Of a stretch of DNA of 12,388 bases, positions 6,636 to 12,388 are shown one piece after another. Location of the stretch: assembly GCA_004322325.1 (NCBI GenBank), contig SCTP01000225.1, positions 1 through 12,388 on the forward strand. The letters are read 5' to 3'. A program made the position numbers and the translations under genes. This DNA comes from Gammaproteobacteria bacterium. GTDB lineage: Bacteria; Pseudomonadota; Gammaproteobacteria; DSM-16500. The notes below the pieces were generated by a model. That model was given only the letters and a program-made list of their open reading frames with translations, ran no database searches and was not told the origin of the DNA. Position 1 is the first letter of the stretch, and the number at the start of each line of letters is the position of its first letter.

Positions 6636-8261
6636 ATGCAAATGGAGATAGCCAATATTGGATTAGGTTTTTTGGAAGGATTTGCGCTGATTATTTCTCC
6701 CTGCATTCTACCTATTTTACCGCTGATTCTCGCTGGTTCATTCACTGGAAGTAAAAGGCGGCCGGTAGGCATTATTCTTGGATTCGTGATTATTTTTGCC
6801 TTGTTTACTTTTTTCTCTCGCGAGTTAATTCACTTGTCAGGTCTCAATCCCAATTTCATTCGCTCTTTCTCATACGGTCTTCTTATCTTACTTGGTCTCC
6901 TAATGACGTCGACTTACTTAACGGAGCAGTTTGCGCGGCTCACTCAACGCTTAGCCAGCACAGGGTCAGCGCTTTCTTCTGTCAATGATACCCAAGGGGG
7001 TTTGGTAAGCGGCATGTTATTTGGTGGGTTAGTGGCGCTTATTTGGACGCCTTGTGCTGGGCCTATTTTGGCGGCGGTGATTGTGCAAACGGTGATTCAG
7101 CAGACCACGTTGACGAGTTTTTTCGTCATTTTAGCTTTTAGCATAGGCGCAGGGGTGCCGATGTTAATGATTGCACTTTTTGGGCGAGGAGTTGTGTCGA
7201 AATTTAGTTTTTTCCAAACGCATACGATTATTTTACGGAAATTATTAGGTGTGATTATTATCGCCAGTGTGGGTTATATAGTTTACTCAGAAGGTGGCAC
7301 GTCTATTTCTTCCGCTGCGGAAACCTCGAGTCAAACAGCGCAGACTTTACGCGATGGGTTGTCTAATCCGTATCCTGCTCCTCCCGTAGCGGGGATTACG
7401 GCATGGATTAATTCACCACCTTTACAGTTAAGTGATTTGAAAGGGAAAGTAGTGCTGATTGATTTTTGGACTTACTCCTGCATCAACTGTATCCGTACTT
7501 TACCTTATCTGAAAGCGTGGTATGCAAAATATCATGAAGATGGGTTGGTGATCATTGGTGTGCATTCACCTGAATTTGAGTTTGAAAAAGAGTTAAATAA
7601 TGTGAAGGATGCGGTTGCTAGAGAGGGTATTCGCTATCCGGTGGCATTAGATAATCAATTTGTCACTTGGCAAAATTATAATAATCGTTATTGGCCAGCG
7701 CATTATTTGATCGATAAAAAGGGTAATGTGGTGTACACCCATTTTGGTGAAGGCGATTATGAAGTAACGGAAAGTAATATTCGGCATTTATTGGGGCTGA
7801 GAGGGCCGATGGTGGAGGGTATTGCAATGGAGCAGCATTTTTCCCTAGCACAAACACCAGAAACTTATTTAGGGTATGCTCGGGCTGAATACTTTTCTAG
7901 TCCTGAAGGGGTGGCGAAAGATGAAGTGGCACAATATTCTTTTCCGGCAGAATTGCCTCAAGATCATTGGGCGTTGCAAGGAGCTTGGAAAATCCTGCCT
8001 GATAAAATTGTAGCGGCAATAGCGAATGCGGCTATCAAAATTCACTTTTACGCGGCTAAGGTATTTATTGTGATGGGTAGTGAAACACATCAGCCGATTA
8101 AGGTGAGCTTATTATTAAATGATAAAGAAGTGAAAAATATCACGGTCAATTCCCCAACACTTTATCATGCAGTTGAATTGAGTCATGCGAATGAAGGTGT
8201 GCTGCAAGTGGTGACATCAGCACCTGATTTGGAAATTTATACATTTACGTTTGGTGAGTGA
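6636..8261 (+). CDS. dipZ: DipZ-type membrane thiol-disulfide reductase (CcdA/DsbD core + thioredoxin + C-terminal beta domain)
   Basis: A 541-residue inner-membrane protein predicted to pass electrons from the cytoplasm to proteins outside it. Residues 1-220 form a CcdA/DsbD-like hydrophobic core of about six membrane segments, with redox cysteines in SPCILP (Cys23) and WTPCAGP (Cys140). After a Ser/Thr-rich linker (221-250), residues 255-390 form a TlpA-like thioredoxin domain with active site SCINC (Cys282, Cys285) and a cis-proline region WPAHYLID. Residues 400-541 match the extra C-terminal beta domain typical of Mycobacterium DipZ-like proteins (TPETYLGY near its start). All four redox cysteines are present. 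It is the last gene of the operon. Targets may include the transpeptidase encoded two genes earlier or cytochrome c maturation. It ends 3 bases before the convergent GTPase gene. Confidence 0.92.
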   Translation: MQMEIANIGLGFLEGFALIISPCILPILPLILAGSFTGSKRRPVGIILGFVIIFALFTFFSRELIHLSGLNPNFIRSFSYGLLILLGLLMTSTYLTEQFARLTQRLASTGSALSSVNDTQGGLVSGMLFGGLVALIWTPCAGPILAAVIVQTVIQQTTLTSFFVILAFSIGAGVPMLMIALFGRGVVSKFSFFQTHTIILRKLLGVIIIASVGYIVYSEGGTSISSAAETSSQTAQTLRDGLSNPYPAPPVAGITAWINSPPLQLSDLKGKVVLIDFWTYSCINCIRTLPYLKAWYAKYHEDGLVIIGVHSPEFEFEKELNNVKDAVAREGIRYPVALDNQFVTWQNYNNRYWPAHYLIDKKGNVVYTHFGEGDYEVTESNIRHLLGLRGPMVEGIAMEQHFSLAQTPETYLGYARAEYFSSPEGVAKDEVAQYSFPAELPQDHWALQGAWKILPDKIVAAIANAAIKIHFYAAKVFIVMGSETHQPIKVSLLLNDKEVKNITVNSPTLYHAVELSHANEGVLQVVTSAPDLEIYTFTFGE

Positions 8262-8264
8262 TTT

Positions 8265-8993
8265 TTATTTAATACGTGGAGCTATGTAAAATGGATTTTT
8301 GACTACTATTTCTTCTTCACCCTTTTTCTGATCCTCCTTCAAGCGTTCTTTCGTTATTAGCCACTCAGCTTGTATTCGACGGATGTCTTTTTGATACCGC
8401 CATTTTTGTAAAATTAGATGATGAATCTTATTAAAAATATTTTCCATGTTATTAATTGCGCATACATTTTTACTGTATTTATAATTATATATTTTATAGG
8501 TTTTTTTTTCTTCTTTTGATGATGTTGACAATCTTTCTGCGTTATTTTTTTTCTCTTTTCTTGGTTTTTTCTCAAGCAATAATTTTTTTTGTAAATCAAG
8601 TTTATTGCCAATAATAAATTTTAATATTTTTGTTTCTGTATCAAGAGCGGTAATGGTTTTATCTAATGATTCTATTTTTTCAAAAGATTCTTTAAAAAGA
8701 AGATCGCAGCAATATAATATACAAATGTGATTTCCAGATAAATAGTTGGTAAGCATTTCATTTTCACATGCTTCAGGTACATCTAATATTTCTAGGCTAA
8801 TTTTCTGATTAGCTACTATTATTGATTTTTTATGGAATTGGATAGAGTGAGTTTTTATATATTCAGAAGGCAGTTCCTTGTGAAGGTAATTGGATATTAA
8901 TGTGGTTTTCCCAACACCAGGGCTGCCACAAACAAGTAATTGGACATGAAGGGTGGAGTTATTTTGATAGGGGTGTTTTCTATTAGAAAACAT
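8265..8993 (-). CDS. Ras/Rab-like small GTPase with degenerate G3 motif; candidate secreted effector
   Basis: 242 residues. G1/P-loop is GSPGVGKT (23-30). A Rab-like switch I reads YIKTHSIQF, with Thr48 at the Ras Thr35 position. G3 is LDVPEACE (70-77), where Ras-family proteins have DTAGQE, so the Gly60 and Gln61 equivalents are lost. G4 is GNKLD (129-133). G5 is probably VCAI (177-180). FKESFEKI matches the family's SFxxI helix. A lysine-rich insert (about 134-175) separates G4 and G5, and the tail is basic/acidic helical with KEDQKKGEEE (219-228). No prenylation cysteine or membrane segment is present. AAGGA lies 9 bases before the ATG. Composition is extreme (bases 8461-8520: 9/60 G+C), suggesting acquisition, perhaps from a protist. 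A bacterial MglA/Roc-type GTPase is less likely but possible. Nucleotide binding is likely, hydrolysis doubtful. Confidence 0.8.
   Translation of the reverse strand: MFSNRKHPYQNNSTLHVQLLVCGSPGVGKTTLISNYLHKELPSEYIKTHSIQFHKKSIIVANQKISLEILDVPEACENEMLTNYLSGNHICILYCCDLLFKESFEKIESLDKTITALDTETKILKFIIGNKLDLQKKLLLEKKPRKEKKNNAERLSTSSKEEKKTYKIYNYKYSKNVCAINNMENIFNKIHHLILQKWRYQKDIRRIQAEWLITKERLKEDQKKGEEEIVVKNPFYIAPRIK
8501..8509 (-). repeat. A9 homopolymer in the GTPase coding strand
   Basis: Nine consecutive A residues on the coding strand, within the lysine-rich insert. Two further runs of eight occur in the same gene at 8545-8552 and 8583-8590. Slippage at any of them would truncate the protein before G5. 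Confidence 0.9.
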
Positions 8994-9056
8994 CGTATGG
9001 TATCCTTTCCTAAAAAACTCTTAAGTCTACCCTAAAGATAGCAAAATCAGAAGGCC

Positions 9057-9848
9057 CTACAACCGCCCCCACACAAACGTCCGTTTAAATGGATAAAACA
9101 ACGGTGCCTCATTAGGAATCCGCGCTGCTATTTCCATCTTATATTGCACAAGAAACTTAGCGTAAGTCTCATTCGACAGCCGTTCTTTATAGACTGTTAA
9201 CAAACTCCCTTTCACCCATTCCGTCACCTCATCCCGTGTCGCGAGCACATGAGGGTAAGCTTTCTGATAAACATCCTGTTCGCAAAATCCTAATTTGTAT
9301 AATAATATTGCATACTTTTCTATTGGCAGCATTGATGTAAGAAAACGAAAATCCTTTAACTCTTCTTTAAAAGGAGATTGCTCTGCCATTTCAAACGCTA
9401 TTTGATGCGCTGGCTGATCATGATTGGCTGGCATTTGAATGGCTAATTGCCCATGTTCGGATAGTAAAGAAGTTAAAAATGAAAATAACTTTTCATGCTC
9501 TGGAATCCACTGCAGCGCAGCGTTCGATAAAATGAGATCGAAGGGCCCCTCAATAGCAAATCGGTTGATATCACTTTGTAGAAAATGTAACGAATCACTT
9601 TCAAATTGTTTACTTTTTGCAAGCATACTTTCGGAGCTATCTATCCCGACCGTTTCTCTTGCCTTCAATCGCTCATGCGCCATTTTAGTGAGCTCGCCGG
9701 TGCCACAGCCTAAATCTAAAATTCTCATGTCATTTTTAGGTTGAACAAGGGTTAGTAAGTCAATGAAAGGCTGTGTGCGCTCATTTTTAAATTTCTCATA
9801 TTGATTAACATTCCAGCCGCTTTTTTGCGTTTGCTTATCAGTCGTCAT
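9057..9848 (-). CDS. tam: SAM-dependent methyltransferase, trans-aconitate 2-methyltransferase-like
   Basis: 263 residues of class I methyltransferase fold, resembling E. coli Tam along its length. The SAM-binding motif I is LDLGCGTG (44-51), the acidic loop VGIDSS (67-72) binds the ribose, SDIN (92-95) is the adenine contact, and LSNAALQWIPEH (107-118) parallels FANASLQWLPDH of E. coli Tam. IQMPANHDQPAH (137-148) fits the family's substrate region. Tam esterifies trans-aconitate, a by-product that inhibits aconitase; the substrate here is inferred from similarity, and other malonyl-acid methyltransferases (BioC type) share these motifs. AAGGA (9858-9862) lies 9 bases before the ATG. It follows the NIF3-like gene after 15 bases in the same direction, and the GTPase gene follows 63 bases later. 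Confidence 0.85.
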   Translation of the reverse strand: MTTDKQTQKSGWNVNQYEKFKNERTQPFIDLLTLVQPKNDMRILDLGCGTGELTKMAHERLKARETVGIDSSESMLAKSKQFESDSLHFLQSDINRFAIEGPFDLILSNAALQWIPEHEKLFSFLTSLLSEHGQLAIQMPANHDQPAHQIAFEMAEQSPFKEELKDFRFLTSMLPIEKYAILLYKLGFCEQDVYQKAYPHVLATRDEVTEWVKGSLLTVYKERLSNETYAKFLVQYKMEIAARIPNEAPLFYPFKRTFVWGRL

Positions 9849-9863
9849 CGTCTATTTTCCTTT

Positions 9864-10175
9864 TTAAAAATCTTCGACACGTGTGACTTGATAAGCCGGT
9901 TCTTCATAAGGATGCGTTTCATGAAGCGCAGCGATGACATCGTTAATATAATTTTCTGCACAAACCATTTCTACTTTGTATTCTTCGATTTTTTTGATAT
10001 GAAATTTTTCGCCAATAAAAGGATCGCTTCCTTCCATTGGTAAAAATTGTCCTTCACCCAATACTTGCCACGCACAGCAACTATAATCACCGATTTTTCC
10101 TGCGCCTGCTTTAAACATCGCATTTTTGACAAGCTCAGCGTGATCAATGGGGACATAAAAACAGATTTTGTACAT
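9864..10175 (-). CDS. Stand-alone NIF3/YqfO-insert domain protein
   Basis: 103 residues matching the small family related to the PII/CutA-like domain inserted in some NIF3 (YqfO) proteins. Signatures are FYVP near the start, AGAGKIGDYSCCAWQ (23-37), GEGQFLPMEGSDPFIG (40-55), VEMVC (68-72), and ALHETHPYEEPAY (82-94). The dinuclear-metal NIF3 core itself is absent, as is usual for this family. The function is not established; structures of relatives suggest a trimeric, possibly ligand- or metal-binding fold. The frame extends to a GTG at 10184, but AGGTG (10182-10186) is the ribosome site 6 bases before ATG 10175, so the ATG is preferred. It lies 35 bases after the small hypothetical gene and 15 before the methyltransferase, probably in one transcript. 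Confidence 0.88.
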   Translation of the reverse strand: MYKICFYVPIDHAELVKNAMFKAGAGKIGDYSCCAWQVLGEGQFLPMEGSDPFIGEKFHIKKIEEYKVEMVCAENYINDVIAALHETHPYEEPAYQVTRVEDF

Positions 10176-10181
10176 TTTATT

Positions 10182-10186
10182 CACCT
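10182..10186 (-). promoter_or_regulatory. Ribosome binding site selecting the NIF3-like start
   Basis: AGGTG precedes ATG 10175 by 6 bases. The same bases contain the competing in-frame GTG (10184-10182), which has no site of its own. Confidence 0.55.
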
Positions 10187-10210
10187 GCTATTTATTGATT
10201 CGGCATAATA

Positions 10211-10507
10211 TCATAGTTTGATAAGACTGTAATCATATTGATCTTGCGGGCGAGTGTGGCAAGTGCTTAAATCCGGTTCTTCCATTGTTTTACTGAGTGC
10301 CAGGTAAGCTACTTGGGCTTTTTCATTAATGACTGCTTCTCGTGCATCTTTCATGTTGCCAAAAATAATCAGATGATCGTTTTTAGTTAAGTAATGACTC
10401 TTGCCTTGATATTTTATTTCTACACTATAACCACATAAATCATCAAGAGAATAAATAATGGCTGTTTTCACTTGCGGATTAATGTTAAGAGTTGCATGAG
10501 AGGACAT
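10211..10507 (-). CDS. Small conserved-looking hypothetical protein
   Basis: 98 residues, cytosolic by appearance, with no signal peptide or membrane segment. I do not firmly recognise it. It alternates strand-like and helical stretches: AIIYSLDDLCGYSVEIKY (16-33), HLIIFGNMKDAREAVI (45-60), then QVAYLALSKTMEEPDL (65-80). This loosely recalls the small DUF6482-type proteins of Pseudomonas (weak, from memory). The frame is open for 31 codons further upstream, but that part overlaps treZ in another frame. ATG 10507 has a strong GAGGAG (10515-10520) 7 bases upstream and starts one base after the treZ stop, so this start is convincing. The ribosome site lies in the last codons of treZ, so the two genes are probably coupled. 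Confidence 0.75.
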   Translation of the reverse strand: MSSHATLNINPQVKTAIIYSLDDLCGYSVEIKYQGKSHYLTKNDHLIIFGNMKDAREAVINEKAQVAYLALSKTMEEPDLSTCHTRPQDQYDYSLIKL

Positions 10508-10508
10508 T

Positions 10509-12362
10509 TTATTTCTCCTCGTTCTTAAAGATAAGCGCACTGTGACCTGGTAAATGCCAATTTCCTCGAGAGGAGGGGATGGTAAAACCTTCGCCACCAT
10601 ATTTGGGGTGATTACTCGACCAGTAAAATACCCATTTTGATTTTTCAGGTGGTGCGATTAAAGGTTCAGGAGCCGGATGAAAGAAAAAATCGTTACCAAA
10701 ATTGATGATTAATAAGCGCTCTGTCTGCTCGCCAAAATAACGTAGCAAAAAAGCATCATTATTTATCACCGCTCCATCAATATAGGATAGTGAGCTCCCA
10801 TTAAAAATAGCATCATGATGTCTTAATTGGATTAAATCTTTATGAAGTAGATAGGTTTCATTATGTTTTCTTTGCTCTAATTTGCAGGATAAAAAAGTTT
10901 TAATGTGCATAACCTCAGGGATATGACAATTTATTTCTTTTGCATGCAGGCTTGGAAATTGTTTTAAAAAATTGATTCGTCCTTCTTTTGTCATTTTTGC
11001 TGTTTCGCCTGTGTAGTCAGCAAAAAAAGTAAAGCGGCTTGAAGATGAAAATTCTTGTCCTTGAAATAATAAAGGAATTTGTGGAGAAAGAAGCAATAAG
11101 GTAGTCATGGCTCTCAGGTTGCCAGGATCAGCGATTTCATGAATACGTTTGCCGAAAAGTGAATTGGCAATTTGATCATGATTTTGTAAAAAATTGACAA
11201 AACAAGCAGGAGGAAAATCAAGAGAAGGCGTGCCGCGGCGTTTTTCCTGCCAATGATACCATTGGCCTTGATATAAAAATCCGTATTTAATAAGTGAAAT
11301 AAATTCTTGGGGAGTTCCTTTGTAATCACAATAATAGGTTTCATTTTTTCCTGTCATTCTAACATGAGCAGCATGATGAAAATCGTCATTTAATAGCGCT
11401 TGTAATCCATAACCATTTTTTTCGATAGGCTTGATGAGTTTAGTATGTTGCGGTTCATTTTCAGCTATTAGAAAGATGGATTTATTTTCAAAATGAGTTT
11501 TAATAGTTGTGCTAATAACAGACAAGATATGACATCCAGAAGCATCATAAATGGCTTGTGAGGCGTCAATTCGAAAACCATCGAAATGAAATTCATGCAG
11601 CCAATAAATAATGTTAGTGAGAAAAAAAGCTCTCACGTTTTCAGCATTCTGATCAAAATTAATCGCTTTACCCCAATCTGTTTTGTAACAACGTGAGAAA
11701 TAGCGATCGGAAAAGACATGTAAGTAGTTACCAGGGCCGATGTGGTTGTAGACAATATCCAAGATAACGCCGATTCCTAATTGATGCGCTTGATCAATAA
11801 ACTGGCGCAAATCGTCAGGGTGGCCATATAAATGTGTAGGAGAAAAAAGATTTACTCCATCATATCCCCAGCCGAATTTCCCAGGAAACTCAGCGATGGG
11901 CATCATTTGAATGATCGTGATACCCAATTCTGCTAAGGCTTTTAATTCTTTTATGGCACTTAACCACGTGCCTTCTTGCGTAAACGTGCCAATGTGTATT
12001 TCGTAAATGACATGGCTTTGATGATGGATAATGCCCTTCCATTGAGCATCTGACCATTTGTGATGATAAGGATTAATTACTTGCGAGGGTCCTTGATGAC
12101 CGAATGGCTGAAAGCGAGAAGCGGGGTCAGGGTATAAAGTGGAGTCATTGTCTAATTGGTAGAAATATAATGTGCCTTCTTTAGCTGAAGGAATGATAGC
12201 AGAGAAATAACCATTTCCTTCAGCATTTAAATAAACAGAAGGTTGATCTTCAAGGGTAAGCAAAACTTTTTCTCTGTTAGGTGCCCATACTCGAAAATAA
12301 ATGCCATTATCTTGAATATTTGCGCCAATAGGTAATTGCTGAGTGACTAAGTTCATATACAT
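10509..12362 (-). CDS. treZ: Malto-oligosyltrehalose trehalohydrolase
   Basis: 617 residues, the usual size for TreZ (GH13 family). The enzyme cleaves the alpha-1,4 bond next to the terminal trehalosyl unit made by TreY, releasing trehalose. An N-terminal CBM48-like beta domain (about 12-90; YFRVWAPNREKV) precedes the barrel. Barrel motifs: DIVYNH (202-207), DGFRIDA with nucleophile Asp266, IAENE with acid/base Glu301, and FLQNHDQ with Asp396. GWGYDGVNLFSPTHLYG (164-180) is strongly TreZ-like. A C-terminal beta domain ends at about 613. All catalytic residues are intact. ATG 12362 or 12356 could be the start; neither has a clear ribosome site. It is the first visible gene of the minus-strand cluster. 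No treY lies downstream within the window; one could sit upstream, beyond the edge. Confidence 0.95.
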   Translation of the reverse strand: MYMNLVTQQLPIGANIQDNGIYFRVWAPNREKVLLTLEDQPSVYLNAEGNGYFSAIIPSAKEGTLYFYQLDNDSTLYPDPASRFQPFGHQGPSQVINPYHHKWSDAQWKGIIHHQSHVIYEIHIGTFTQEGTWLSAIKELKALAELGITIIQMMPIAEFPGKFGWGYDGVNLFSPTHLYGHPDDLRQFIDQAHQLGIGVILDIVYNHIGPGNYLHVFSDRYFSRCYKTDWGKAINFDQNAENVRAFFLTNIIYWLHEFHFDGFRIDASQAIYDASGCHILSVISTTIKTHFENKSIFLIAENEPQHTKLIKPIEKNGYGLQALLNDDFHHAAHVRMTGKNETYYCDYKGTPQEFISLIKYGFLYQGQWYHWQEKRRGTPSLDFPPACFVNFLQNHDQIANSLFGKRIHEIADPGNLRAMTTLLLLSPQIPLLFQGQEFSSSSRFTFFADYTGETAKMTKEGRINFLKQFPSLHAKEINCHIPEVMHIKTFLSCKLEQRKHNETYLLHKDLIQLRHHDAIFNGSSLSYIDGAVINNDAFLLRYFGEQTERLLIINFGNDFFFHPAPEPLIAPPEKSKWVFYWSSNHPKYGGEGFTIPSSRGNWHLPGHSALIFKNEEK

Positions 12363-12388
12363 TATTTTTATCTAAGAGTATGTCGCTA

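Noticed and set aside
9011..9024. Possible terminator after the methyltransferase gene (small inverted repeat ahead of a T run on the minus strand)
   Set aside because: The stem is only about three base pairs and lacks G+C pairs, so it is not a credible intrinsic terminator.
9439..10043. Plus-strand open frames antisense to the methyltransferase and NIF3-like genes
   Set aside because: Their translations are cysteine/serine-rich with no recognisable motif, while the minus-strand frames encode clear protein families.
10508..10600. Longer form of the small hypothetical protein starting at 10600
   Set aside because: The extra 31 codons lie inside treZ in another frame, whereas ATG 10507 has a strong GAGGAG site.
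1..12388. tRNA, rRNA, CRISPR arrays, insertion sequences and attachment sites
   Set aside because: No cloverleaf, spaced repeats, transposase motif or direct repeat flanking a gene was seen on reading both strands.

Overview
The window looks like a piece of chromosome from a moderately AT-rich gammaproteobacterium. The Min proteins and the poly(A)-polymerase-like domain read close to the Escherichia coli versions. A eukaryote-type small GTPase and a very large AT-rich open frame point towards the Legionellales (the Legionella/Coxiella/Rickettsiella side). That placement is inference from gene content, not from any search.

Layout. (1) Bases 1-126 (+) are the 3' end of mmsA, methylmalonate-semialdehyde dehydrogenase. 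(2) Bases 107-3619 (-) hold a giant gene of about 1170 codons: some 690 residues of unrecognised helical sequence fused to a PcnB-like poly(A) polymerase/tRNA nucleotidyltransferase module. It is much more AT-rich than its neighbours and its 3' end overlaps the mmsA end. (3) A divergent promoter region separates it from a tightly packed plus-strand operon at 3757-8261: minC-minD-minE (division-site selection), a periplasmic L,D-transpeptidase, a 3-methyladenine DNA glycosylase, and a DipZ-type membrane thiol-disulfide reductase. Neighbouring genes overlap or abut throughout. (4) A minus-strand cluster converges on it, in transcription order: treZ (trehalose release), a small conserved hypothetical, a stand-alone NIF3/YqfO-type domain protein, a trans-aconitate-methyltransferase-like SAM enzyme, and a Ras/Rab-like GTPase whose end lies 3 bases from the end of dipZ.

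How the parts may work together. The plus operon joins division-site placement, peptidoglycan cross-linking and extracytoplasmic thiol reduction; the transpeptidase needs a reduced catalytic cysteine, which a DsbD/DipZ-type protein could help maintain. The minus cluster looks metabolic, with the GTPase as an outlier at its 3' end.

Most interesting are the two AT-rich minus-strand genes. The GTPase has good G1 and G4 motifs, a degenerate G3 (DVPE instead of DTAGQ), a lysine-rich insert and a glutamate-rich C-terminal tail of the kind seen on Dot/Icm substrates. The PcnB fusion keeps the catalytic carboxylates but has RRD changed to EAD and carries an unknown N-terminal half. Both are candidates for secreted host-directed proteins; this is a hypothesis. 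I see no tRNA, rRNA, CRISPR array, insertion sequence or convincing intrinsic terminator. Every gap between genes is under 150 bases.
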